Below are positions 18,380 through 27,566 of a stretch of 32,852 nt of DNA, one piece after another (positions within the stretch are counted from its first letter, which is position 1; every line of letters begins with the position of its first letter). Origin of the DNA: Pirellulales bacterium (GTDB lineage: Bacteria > Planctomycetota > Planctomycetia > Pirellulales > JAIMBC01); contig JAIMBC010000027.1 of NCBI GenBank assembly GCA_023511675.1, forward strand, positions 1 to 32,852. Reading direction: 5' to 3'. Below the pieces are notes generated by a model. That model was given only the letters and a program-made list of their open reading frames with translations. It made no database searches and was not told where the DNA came from. The position numbers and the translations under genes are program-made.

Positions 18380-19321
18380 ATGACTGCTGCTGCCTTGCCA
18401 ACGTCGGCTGTGCCGTTCCAGGCGCACGCGCCGCAAAGGTCCACCAGCACGCTCTCTTCTCTGTTACTGGCAGCCGCGCTGTTGGGAGTTGCTGCCCTCG
18501 GTCTGGAGGGAGTTTGCCGGGCCATCTGGCACCAGCCCGCTCACACGGGGCTGCCCGTCAGTGGCATTGGCAGCACGATGGACGATGCCCTGTTTTCCGC
18601 GAGAGAAACTGCCGCGGACTCAACGCAAATGTCCCGCTGGCTGGGTGCGGCTCGCAGCACCGTTCTGGGGCTGCTGTGTATCGTGAGCCTGATTGCTGTG
18701 GTGCGGGCCTATCAGCCCCGCCAGGCAAGGCCGGCTGTACCGGCAGCGCAACAGGCGTGCGAGATTGCCGAGCACATCGAGGCTGCCTATATCGCCAAAC
18801 GGCAGGAACTGCGAGCGCGGCTGGCGGAAGCTGCTCGCAGCGGCACGAAGCTGCCATTGACGGTACAAGATTTCATGTCCCGGCCGCCCCTGAGTGTCTC
18901 TCCTGCGATGACCACGGAGTCCGTTGCAGCTTTCATGCAGCGAGAACGCATCCGGCACGTGCTGGTGTGCGACAGCGAACTGCTGTTAGGCGTGATCAGC
19001 GACCGAGACCTGTACAGGGCCGGGGGGCGCACGGTGGCCGAGTGCATGTCCCCCCATCCCATCAAGGTAACGCCCGATACCTCTTTAACGACGGCCGCCA
19101 GCCTGATGCTGGCCAACCGCATCAATTGCCTGCCGGTCTGCGACGGCCAGCGCGTGGTGGGCATCATGACCACCGTGGATATGACAGTCGCCATGCAGTG
19201 CCTGATGGCCTTGGTAGAAGACCTGATGACGCAACATGGCTGGAAGGTGGCGGAAGGTGCGAAACCCGCCGGCAAGGCTACGTCCGTGGGCACACAGCCA
19301 CAGGTAGCGGCAGCACCCTGA
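18380..19321 (+). CDS. Membrane-associated CBS-pair domain protein
   Basis: Two N-terminal hydrophobic segments (LSSLLLAAALLGVAALGLEGV; STVLGLLCIVSLIAVVRAY). CBS repeats FMSRPPLSVSPAMTTESVAAFMQRERIRHVLVCDSELLLGVISDRDL and CMSPHPIKVTPDTSLTTAASLMLANRINCLPVCDGQRVVGIMTTVDM. Confidence 0.88.
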   Translation: MTAAALPTSAVPFQAHAPQRSTSTLSSLLLAAALLGVAALGLEGVCRAIWHQPAHTGLPVSGIGSTMDDALFSARETAADSTQMSRWLGAARSTVLGLLCIVSLIAVVRAYQPRQARPAVPAAQQACEIAEHIEAAYIAKRQELRARLAEAARSGTKLPLTVQDFMSRPPLSVSPAMTTESVAAFMQRERIRHVLVCDSELLLGVISDRDLYRAGGRTVAECMSPHPIKVTPDTSLTTAASLMLANRINCLPVCDGQRVVGIMTTVDMTVAMQCLMALVEDLMTQHGWKVAEGAKPAGKATSVGTQPQVAAAP

Positions 19322-19625
19322 GGCGGTGATTGCACAGTGCCGCGCACGTGCGTACGCCACGCCTCAGCAAGCGCCTGCGGGCGAACTTCCTAGCCAATTG
19401 CGCTGCACCGTGGGCCGGCGGGTGAGCTGGATGGAGGCGCTGGTGCGCGGTTCAGGTGGTTGGAGCGGCGGGGGCTTGCGGGTAGGCTGTAAGAGCGTCT
19501 GATCGGGATCTTTGTCGTGGTGCCAAGCATTTACGGCTTGCCGTGGGCGACGTGAGCCGTTCAACCGTCTCAAGACGCTGGCCGCGGCGAGTCCCCCTAC
19601 TGCTCAGACGTGATGGCTCACATGT

Positions 19626-21131
19626 ATGGAACTGGTACCTTGGGACGAGCACAACCGTTCGCTGGTGGAGTGCATCCGGCCGGCCGGCTGGCAGAACCCC
19701 GTCCCGAGCGGCCGCTACAATCTGGTGGCCATTGGAGGCGGGACGGCGGGGTTGGTGGCCGCCATCGGTGCGGCATCCCTCGGCGGCCGAGCGGCTCTGG
19801 TCGAGCGGCACTTGCTGGGCGGCGACTGCCTCAATTACGGCTGCGTGCCCAGCAAGGCGCTGCTGCGTTGCGCCCGCGCGTGCCACGATGCCCGCCAGGC
19901 ACATCTCTACGGCTGCTACCCCTTGCAGGCTGAAGCAGACTTCTCCCGCATCATGGAACGCATGCGCCGGCTGCGTGCCGGCATCGCCAGACATGATGCG
20001 GCATAGCGGTTGCGAGCGCTGGGTGTCGATGTGTACTTCGGCGTGGGGCGCTTCTGCGGCCCGCGCGCGCTGGAGGTAGACGGGCAGCGGCTCGAGTTCC
20101 ACCGTGCGGTGATCGCCACGGGCAGCCGGCCGCTGATTCCGCCACTAGCGGGGCTGGAGGAGACCGGCTACCTCACCAACGAGACGGTGTTCTCTCTGGA
20201 GCGGCTGCCCAGCAGCCTGATCGTGCTGGGCGGCGGACCGATCGGCTGCGAGTTGGGACAGGCGTTCCGCCGCTTTGGCTGCGAGGTGCATGTGGTGTCG
20301 CGCGGCGAACGTCTGCTGCGGCGTGAGGAGCCCGAGGCTTCAGCGCTGGTGGAGGCGCAATTTGCCAGGGAGGGGATCCACCTGCATCTGGGCTGGCAGC
20401 CGGTGCGGGCGGAGCGGATGGGAAGCGCGCGTTCGTTGACCATCGAGCGGGAGGGCTCTCGGCAGAAACTGGTGGCGGAGGCGTTGCTGGTGGCGGTAGG
20501 GCGGCAGGCCAATCTGGAGGGGCTGCAGTGCGAGCGTGCCGGGGTGGCATGCGATGAACGGGGCGTGCGTGTGAACCAGCGGCTGCAAACCACCAATCCC
20601 GCCATCTACGCCGCCGGGGATGTGTGCAGCGAGCACAAGTTCACGCACGCGGCGGACGCCATGGCACGTGTCTGCCTGGAAAATGCCCTGTTTTTTCTGC
20701 GCCGGCGGGCTACCGCAGTGGTGATCCCGCATTGCACGTACACCGACCCCGAGGTGGCTCAGGTGGGTCTGACGGCTGCGCTGGCGCAGCAGCAAGGCAT
20801 ACGCATCGATACCTTCTACGAGACCTTCGATCGCGTCGACCGCGCCTACCTCGATGGAGAGACGGAGGGCCTGGCCATGCTGCACGTCCGCCGCGGCAGC
20901 GACCGTATCGTGGGTGCTACCCTGGTGGCGCGGCATGCCGGCGAAATGATCGGCGAGATCTGCCTGGCCCTCTCCCGCCGCCTGGGGCTGAAGATTCTCA
21001 GCCGCGTGATCCGCTGCTATCCTACACAGGCCGAGGTGTGGAAGCGCCTCTGCGACCAGTACCAGCGCACGCGGCTGACCCCACTGGCAGCACTTCTGGC
21101 CAGCCGCTGGCTGGCATGGCTCCGCCGCTGA
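19626..21131 (+). pseudogene. FAD-dependent NAD(P)-disulfide oxidoreductase (MerA/dihydrolipoamide dehydrogenase superfamily) interrupted by an in-frame TAG
   Basis: 19626-20006 carries the FAD motif ([13 protein letters not shown]) and redox-active [13 protein letters not shown]. The same frame continues 20007-21131 with ATGSRP, NAD motif (VLGGGPIGCELGQAFRRFG), AAGDVC and the C-terminal dimerisation domain. Only the TAG at 20004-20006 separates them. Confidence 0.8.
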
Positions 21132-22978
21132 ACAGCACGCTGTTCTACAACATGGCACACTCCGAATTTGCGTACCTTGATCTGCTCGCCGAGTTCCAAG
21201 ACCTGGAGCATGCCATTGCCCAGTGGCGGGACCATTTGCCAGATTTCCCCGCTGCGGGGCAGCTTCGCACCCTGGTAGACCGTTTGCTGGACAGGGTGGG
21301 ACAATTGCGCCTCCGCATCGAATCTCCGCTGGTGGTGGCCACGCTCGGTGGAACCGGTACCGGCAAGAGTTCGCTGGTCAATGCCCTGGTCGGCAGCGAG
21401 GTGGCAACGCCGGGACGCCAGCGCCCCACCACGCGCATCCCCACGCTCATTTGCCGGCCAGACATCTCGCCCGAACAGCTCGGCATCAGCCCAGACAAGG
21501 TCCAACTTGTCCACCGTGATCTGCCGATGTTGCGCGACCTGGTGTTGCTGGATTGTCCCGATCCGGACACCACGGAAGATCCCAGCGAGAGCGGCAGCAA
21601 CCTGGCGCGGCTGCACGAACTGCTCCCCCATTGCGACGTGCTGCTGGTTACCACCACACAACAAAAGTACCGCAGCTTCCGCGTGGCGGAGGAACTAACC
21701 GCAGCGGCCAGCGGTGCGCGCTTGGTGTTCGTACAAACGCATGCCGACCAGGACGACGACATCCGTGAAGATTGGCGCCGCGTCCTGGACGCACACTACA
21801 ATGTGGGCGAGATGTTCTACGTCGATTGCCTGAGCGCTCTGGCAGACGCCAGGCAGGGCGTGTACCAGGGCGAATTCGCACGGCTCGTCGAGCACCTCAC
21901 CCGCGAACTCTCCGGCACCGCCGCCAAACGCATTCGCCGGGCCAACTTCGTCGACTTGCTGCAAGAGACATTGGCCCGCTGCCAACAGCGCTGCCAAGAG
22001 TGGCTGCCCGCGGTGCAGCGGCTGCAACTGGCCCTGCAAGAGCAGCGCCACAGGCTGGCTCAGTCCCTCGTCCGCCGGCTGCAACAAGAGCTGACGGCAG
22101 ACCGTCGTGAGTGGGAAAGGCGGCTCTTAAGCGAACTGGCGGCGCGCTGGGGGGCGAGCCCCTTCGCTTGGGTGCTGCGCGCGTACCTGGGGTTGGGAGG
22201 CCTGGTATTGTGGGCGGCACTGCTGCGCTCGCGCTCGCCCGCACAAATGATTCTCTGGGGGTCGGTGGAGGCTGGCCGAGTGTGGCGCCGCCGCCACCGC
22301 GCACGGCGGGCCGCGGAGGCCGGGGCACGTATCAGCCAGCTCGCCTGGGGCAAGCATGAGCTGCGCGAGGCGGCCACGATCGTCGCCGGCTATGCACGCG
22401 ATGCCGGCATGCGCCGTGTTCCGAGTTGGGCACAGGGCGACGCACATCTGGAAGGCCTTCAGGCCGAGGCGGCGGCGGCCGTCGAGGCGTTTTCAGCGCG
22501 GGCAGCTCAGGACGTGTCGCGGCTCGTGGAGCGGATGGTGGACGCAAACCGAGGGTGGTTGCTGCGCGGTCCTTTGGAGCTGTTGCTGGTTGCGATGGTG
22601 GGGCTACTCGGGTTCCGCCTGGCGAGGAATTTTTTCTACGAGTCGTGGCTGGCGACGCCCCGGCAGCCGGTGCTGGGACTGGATTTTTACGTGACCGCCG
22701 GCCTATGGCTTGTCGTATGGTGCGGGCTGCTGGTATGGCTGCTTAGCGCCTGGCTGCGCAGGGGCTTGAAGCGCCGGGTTAACGAACTCAGCGAAGGATG
22801 GGCGAGAGAACACCACCTGGGCCGCCTGTTTGCCGCACACGAGGAGTACTGCCGTGCCGTGCAGGGCAGCGTCCAGGAGCTAGAGCGGCTGCAGGCCCGC
22901 GTGGAGGAATTGCGGCAGCAGCTTGAGGTCCCGCCGCGGCTAGGCCATCGGTATCCGGTACCTGCGGCCTCCGGTTAA
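21116..22978 (+). CDS. Dynamin-like/YfjP-like GTPase with C-terminal transmembrane segments
   Basis: P-loop GGTGTGKSSLVNALVG, LVLLDCPDPDTT (G3-like), VFVQTHADQ (G4-like), coiled-coil helices, hydrophobic segments LELLLVAMVGLLGFRLA and AGLWLVVWCGLLVWLLSAW. Start 21116 or 21152, not 20624. Confidence 0.82.
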   Translation: MAPPLNSTLFYNMAHSEFAYLDLLAEFQDLEHAIAQWRDHLPDFPAAGQLRTLVDRLLDRVGQLRLRIESPLVVATLGGTGTGKSSLVNALVGSEVATPGRQRPTTRIPTLICRPDISPEQLGISPDKVQLVHRDLPMLRDLVLLDCPDPDTTEDPSESGSNLARLHELLPHCDVLLVTTTQQKYRSFRVAEELTAAASGARLVFVQTHADQDDDIREDWRRVLDAHYNVGEMFYVDCLSALADARQGVYQGEFARLVEHLTRELSGTAAKRIRRANFVDLLQETLARCQQRCQEWLPAVQRLQLALQEQRHRLAQSLVRRLQQELTADRREWERRLLSELAARWGASPFAWVLRAYLGLGGLVLWAALLRSRSPAQMILWGSVEAGRVWRRRHRARRAAEAGARISQLAWGKHELREAATIVAGYARDAGMRRVPSWAQGDAHLEGLQAEAAAAVEAFSARAAQDVSRLVERMVDANRGWLLRGPLELLLVAMVGLLGFRLARNFFYESWLATPRQPVLGLDFYVTAGLWLVVWCGLLVWLLSAWLRRGLKRRVNELSEGWAREHHLGRLFAAHEEYCRAVQGSVQELERLQARVEELRQQLEVPPRLGHRYPVPAASG

Positions 22979-23269
22979 GCGCTATTGGCATGGAGGGCAC
23001 CAAATCACATCTGGCGAACGGCACGGCTTGTGTCGCAGCCTGCTGCTGCCGGCCAAGCGTGATGCTCGCCTATGGCTCCCCGCCTGCCGCGAACGCCCTG
23101 TTCGGGCTGGCATCTCCGTCTTCCCGCTCCCTGAGAGCGCAGGGGTCTCGCCTGCCTCTCGCTTGTGCAGCGGGCATCTCCATGACGTTGTGCCACCATG
23201 TCTGATCCCTGGGCCCAGTTCCTCCAGGGCCTGTTGCCCCTAGCTTCGGGGCGCTGCTATGCTGGCGGC

Positions 23270-23992
23270 ATGGAACAATCAGGTGAGCAGCCGCCAGTCG
23301 ATCGACCGAACCGTTCAGCCCCATCCGCGGCGTCCAATCCTTACGCATCTCCTCTGGCAAGCGGCGGGCCGTCGTGGTCCGCCTCGTCCCCTCCTCGCCG
23401 GGGCGGCGTGACGGCCGTGTGCGTGCTGCTCATTCTGCTTGGGGCCATGGGCGTGCTCGGATCGCTGCTGCAAGTAGGGAGCATGCTCATTGCGGAACGC
23501 ATGCAATCGTTTGCTGCGGGCGTGCAAGGCCCTGGCCTCTCGCCAGAGGCTCAGGAAATTCAACAACGGATGAACGAGCGCATGATGGACCTGCTGCGCG
23601 GCTGGCGGCCAGTGTTTCTCCCGCTCTACGGCGTCAACCTGGTGGTGTCTGGCGTCTTGGTGGCCGGTGCGATTGGCGTGCTCCAGCGGTTTGCACGGGG
23701 CAAGGTACTGCTGATCGTGGGCTTGTGGGGGGCCCTCGGGTATCTGCTGCTTCATACGCCGGCCAATCTGATCTACGCGGCCAAGAGCATGGGAATCGTG
23801 CAGGAGTTCACTCCCGAGTTGATGCGAGCCACAGGCCCGCAAGGGGACGCGCCCCCCGCCGGCGCCGAGGAGGTCATGCAGACCACGATGATGGTAACCC
23901 GATTCCTCGCGTTTGGGTGGATTCTTATCTGGAGTCTGGGGCAGGCCGCCTTCTATCTGTTCAGCATCTTTTATCTGCGGAAGCGCGCGTAA
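23270..23992 (+). CDS. Small integral membrane protein with about four TM segments, function unknown
   Basis: MEQSGEQPPVDRPNRSAPSAASNPYASPL Pro/Ser-rich N-terminus followed by hydrophobic helices (AVCVLLILLGAMGVLGSLLQVGSMLI etc.). Confidence 0.7.
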   Translation: MEQSGEQPPVDRPNRSAPSAASNPYASPLASGGPSWSASSPPRRGGVTAVCVLLILLGAMGVLGSLLQVGSMLIAERMQSFAAGVQGPGLSPEAQEIQQRMNERMMDLLRGWRPVFLPLYGVNLVVSGVLVAGAIGVLQRFARGKVLLIVGLWGALGYLLLHTPANLIYAAKSMGIVQEFTPELMRATGPQGDAPPAGAEEVMQTTMMVTRFLAFGWILIWSLGQAAFYLFSIFYLRKRA

Positions 23993-24155
23993 CGAGTGAG
24001 GTGCAAACGGCGGTCGCTGGCCGCTAGCGCTCCCTTGCGGCGGTCCCGGTTGGCAGACGCCGCCTCAGCAGGCCGAAGCACTCTTGCCATGTGTGCGTGG
24101 AGTGCTATGTTGCGGCGAACGGAGCCGACACCTCCTCACGGTGAGCAGCAAGATT

Positions 24156-24677
24156 ATGGCTGAAAGCGATTTTCGCGTGGCCGTCTATACCGGCTCCTTC
24201 GATCCCATTACCCTGGGGCACCTGAATGTCATCGAGCGTGCCAGCCGGCTGGTGGATCGGCTCATCGTGGGTATTGGCATCAACGCCGGCAAGGATCCCT
24301 TGTTTACGCCAGACGAGCGCGTGGAGCTGGTACGCAGCGCCACGCAGCGGCTGGGCAACGTGGAGGTGCGCAAGTTCTCCGGACTGGCCGTGCGGTTTGT
24401 GCGAGAGTGCGGTGCCCGCGTGATGATCCGCGGCGTGCGGCCGCTCACCGATGTGGAGGCCGAGCTGACGATGATGCTCGCCAACCGGCAGCTCGATCCG
24501 GACATCGAAACGGTGGTGCTGATGGCCGACAAGGAGTTTGCCCACGTCTCCAGTTCCCTCATCAAGCAAATCGCACCCCTGGCTGGCGACGATGAGCTGC
24601 GCCGCTTTGTGCCGCCGGAGGTGGTGGCCGCCCTGCGACGCAAACTGCAAGGGCCAGCCGTTCCCTCCGCATCCTAG
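24156..24677 (+). CDS. coaD: Pantetheine-phosphate adenylyltransferase
   Basis: VAVYTGSFDPITLGHLNVIERAS (T/HxGH) and FAHVSSSLIKQIA; canonical CoaD. Confidence 0.96.
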   Translation: MAESDFRVAVYTGSFDPITLGHLNVIERASRLVDRLIVGIGINAGKDPLFTPDERVELVRSATQRLGNVEVRKFSGLAVRFVRECGARVMIRGVRPLTDVEAELTMMLANRQLDPDIETVVLMADKEFAHVSSSLIKQIAPLAGDDELRRFVPPEVVAALRRKLQGPAVPSAS

Positions 24678-24967
24678 CATGCAATCCCCCTGATCGCAGG
24701 GCAAATGGACCGCAAAACCAGAGGCCGCATCCTCGTCTCGTCGGGCTGGCGGACGGGCAGGGGTGGACGCCGGATGGCTTCCACAGCGCGGGCGCTGGGC
24801 CTCCGTGGTGCGAGGGCACAGGTGTGATGTGCTGGCCAGCGTGATCTGCTGCCTCTACCGGTGCCGTGGCGGGTGTGTTAAACAAGCTGCGTCCCGCCGT
24901 GAGGGTGGGCGCAGTCTGAACTTCACGCGCCGCACCGCCGGCCAGGCGAGAAAATGGAGAGCGAGCC

Positions 24968-25240
24968 ATGCCCAAGTATGTCATCGAGCGAGAGCTGCCG
25001 GGCGCTGGTAAACTGACCCCCGAGGAGCTGCGCGCCATCTCACAGAAATCGTGCGGAGTGCTTCGCAGCCTGGGCCCGCAGATCCAGTGGGTTGAGAGCT
25101 ATGTCACCGACGATAAGATCTACTGCATCTATATCGCCCCCAGCGAAGAGGCCGTCCGCGAGCATGCGCGCCAGGGCGGTTTCCCCGCCAATGCGGTGAT
25201 GCAGGTGCGAGCGATCATCGATCCCACCACGGCCGAATAG
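24968..25240 (+). CDS. DUF4242-like small protein
   Basis: MPKYVIERELPGAGKLTPEELRAISQKSCGVLRSLGPQIQWVESYVTDDKIYCIYIAPSEEAVREHARQGGFPANAV; GGAGAG upstream. Confidence 0.85.
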   Translation: MPKYVIERELPGAGKLTPEELRAISQKSCGVLRSLGPQIQWVESYVTDDKIYCIYIAPSEEAVREHARQGGFPANAVMQVRAIIDPTTAE

Positions 25241-25320
25241 GCTGGCAGCGTGCAGGGGCGGGGCGCGGTGGCGTGCAGTGGTGGGGCGCTGCCGGCTGGA
25301 GGGGCGGCACCGAAGGCCTG

Positions 25321-26286
25321 CTATCCCACACGGACCAGCTTTTGCAGGGCGTGGCAGGTGGGCGGTACCAGGCCGCGCGAGCCGCCTGCACTGTAGACCA
25401 CCTCGGCCACGTAGAGGCTGCCGTGGCTGTCCAGGCACAGGTCGTGCGGGGCGAAGAAGTTGCCCGGCTCGCACGGGCGGTCCGCGTCTCCAAAGCGAGC
25501 GATGAGTTTGCCATGCGGCTCAAACACGCTGATCCGCGCGCCCGGAGCGCCGGGCGGCACGTCTGTCCACGGGTAGAGGCCGGCGCGATAGCCGACCTCG
25601 GCCACGTACAGCACTCCTTGCGGATCGACCTTCACCTGCATCGGCCGCAGCACGTCTTGCCATTGCTCGAGAAACTCTCCCTCTTGCGTGAAGAATTGCA
25701 AGCGGCTGTTCTCGCGGTCCGCCACAACCACTCGGCCTTGCTTGTCGATGGCGATGCCATGCGGCAAGTTGAACTGGCCCGGTCCGCTGCCGGGCTCTCC
25801 CCAGGAGCAAAGCAGCGTGCCATCGGGGGCGAAGCGGTGCACGCGGGCATTGCCATAGCCGTCAGAGACGAAGATCTCACCCTGCTCGTTCAGGGCCACG
25901 TTGGTGGGTTGGTTGAAGGGGGGCGCGCCACGGCGGATGGTGCGATAGTCGTTTCCCTGGATGCCGCTGGCAGATGGCTCGCCCGTACCAAGCGTGGAGA
26001 GCAGTTTGCCGTCTGTGGTAAACCGCCGCACGGTGTGGCCGAGGTCGTCGGTAAGAAACAGCGTGTCGTCCGGGGCAATCGTGATGCCGTGCGGGCGGCG
26101 GAACATGCCCTCGCCCCAGCAGTGCAGGAAGCGGCCTTGCTCATCGGAGACAATGACAGGATGTGCACCGCGGTTGAACACATACACCTGCCCACGACTA
26201 TCGACGCCCACCCCTGCGGCGTCTACGTACTCCCAGCCCGGGGGCAGTGCTCCCCAGCCGACCAGCGGCATGAATCGGAGCGACAT
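25321..26286 (-). CDS. NHL-repeat six-bladed beta-propeller protein (peptidylamidoglycolate lyase-like)
   Basis: Repeated blades such as RRPHGITIAPDDTLFLTDDLGHTVRRFTTDGKLLSTLG and FNLPHGIAIDKQGRVVVADRENSRLQFFTQEGEFL. MSLRF start at 26286. Confidence 0.88.
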   Translation of the reverse strand: MSLRFMPLVGWGALPPGWEYVDAAGVGVDSRGQVYVFNRGAHPVIVSDEQGRFLHCWGEGMFRRPHGITIAPDDTLFLTDDLGHTVRRFTTDGKLLSTLGTGEPSASGIQGNDYRTIRRGAPPFNQPTNVALNEQGEIFVSDGYGNARVHRFAPDGTLLCSWGEPGSGPGQFNLPHGIAIDKQGRVVVADRENSRLQFFTQEGEFLEQWQDVLRPMQVKVDPQGVLYVAEVGYRAGLYPWTDVPPGAPGARISVFEPHGKLIARFGDADRPCEPGNFFAPHDLCLDSHGSLYVAEVVYSAGGSRGLVPPTCHALQKLVRVG

Positions 26287-26302
26287 ACGGTTTGTTCTCA
26301 CT

Positions 26303-27412
26303 TCAGGCGGCGGCCCCGACCATGGCATTGACGCGCGGCATCACCTCGCGGGCGAACAGCTCCATGCAGTGGATCCACGCGGGCTTGTCATCCCAATCGT
26401 AGCTCATCAGCACGAGTGTGCCGCAGGGGCCGGTCTCTTCAAACAGGGCTTCCAGGCGGCGGACCACTTCATCGACGTCGCCGGCGATGATTTGCTCTTC
26501 CATGAGAAAGTCCAGGTTGCAGTCTGCATCGGCCATGGCGAGGTCGCGCTTGTAGATCTGGCGGCCAAGACCTTTATCAAAGAGGCGGCCGATGTACTCG
26601 TAGTTGCGGCCGAGAGAGTTGGTGCGGGCACGTCGGCGTGCCTCGGCCGTGGTATCGGCCAAGAAGATCGAGCGGCAGATGCGTAGGTCGCTGCGATCGG
26701 GCAGGCGGCCTGCCTGGCGCGCGGCCTCGGCATACGTCCGCCACATGTCGGCCACCACGTTGCCGGTCACCAGGCAGTGTGCAAAGGGCTGAAAGCCCTT
26801 ACGCCCCGCGAGTTTCATGCTTGATGAGTTGCGGCTCATCCCCGGCATGGCAATGGGCGGCAAGGGCTGCTGATAGGGCCGCGGGATGTAGCCGATGCCG
26901 GTCTCCTCGTCCACCGTCTTCTTGAGTTCCACGTTCCAGAACTTGCCGTGATACTCGTAGGGCGGATCGTGCGACCACAGGTACAGGATGATCTCGATGG
27001 CCTCTTCCACCATGGCGGGGGCCTGCTTCGGTTCGACGCCATACAGCTCCTGGTCCGCGGTGACGCTGCCGGGCCCGAAGCAGAGGTTCAACCGGCCGCG
27101 GGAAAGATGGTCCAGGAAGGCCAGCCGGCAGGCCACGTGGGCCGGATGATGCTGCTGCAAGCAAACTGGCGCGGCACCGAGGCGGATCCGCGTCGTTGCG
27201 CCCAGGGCCCGGGCAATGAAGATCTCCGGCATCACAATCGGTTCGTATTTCATCGTGTGATGCTCGCCGATCCAGAATTCGCAGAACCCCAGCTCCTCCG
27301 CTCGGACGATCAGCTCCAGATCCTCGTCCAGCGCCTGCACCAGGGGCTTGGCGGGATCGTGAAACGGCATGATAAACATGCCATAACGCACGGCCGATGG
27401 CAGCTTTTCCAT
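26303..27412 (-). CDS. LLM class (bacterial luciferase-like) flavin-dependent oxidoreductase
   Basis: FCEFWIGEHHTMKYEPIVMPEIFIARALGATTRIRLGAAPVCLQQHHPAHVACRLAFLDHLSRGRLNLCFGPG. Confidence 0.93.
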   Translation of the reverse strand: MEKLPSAVRYGMFIMPFHDPAKPLVQALDEDLELIVRAEELGFCEFWIGEHHTMKYEPIVMPEIFIARALGATTRIRLGAAPVCLQQHHPAHVACRLAFLDHLSRGRLNLCFGPGSVTADQELYGVEPKQAPAMVEEAIEIILYLWSHDPPYEYHGKFWNVELKKTVDEETGIGYIPRPYQQPLPPIAMPGMSRNSSSMKLAGRKGFQPFAHCLVTGNVVADMWRTYAEAARQAGRLPDRSDLRICRSIFLADTTAEARRRARTNSLGRNYEYIGRLFDKGLGRQIYKRDLAMADADCNLDFLMEEQIIAGDVDEVVRRLEALFEETGPCGTLVLMSYDWDDKPAWIHCMELFAREVMPRVNAMVGAAA

Positions 27413-27566
27413 GAGTGGTAACTCTCCATGAGGGGTGAATAGGGCAACTCAAGCGGCAAGGCATCCCCCGCGCCGCGCGGGCGGCACGGCGGGCTGCCGT
27501 ACCGCATCGCCTGACCAAGGCCCGCAACCTGGCCTGGCATTGCGGACTGCCGCCGTAGGACACGGC

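Noticed and set aside
19494-19579. 7-bp inverted repeat AGCGTCT / AGACGCT
   Set aside because: Arms are short and 72 bp apart; expected by chance in high-GC sequence.
20624-21115. N-terminal 164 aa of the 784-aa GTPase ORF
   Set aside because: Out-of-frame overlap with the conserved oxidoreductase; low-complexity Arg/Pro/Gly translation, so the GTPase start is placed at 21116 or 21152.
19626-21131. Programmed TAG decoding (pyrrolysine-like or code reassignment)
   Set aside because: TAG is the ordinary terminator of at least five conserved genes in this window, and the position is normally Glu; a point mutation or sequencing error is simpler.
20340-21158. 272-aa minus-strand ORF
   Set aside because: Antisense shadow of the flavoprotein disulfide reductase.
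25273-26331. 352-aa plus-strand ORF
   Set aside because: Antisense shadow of the NHL propeller gene.
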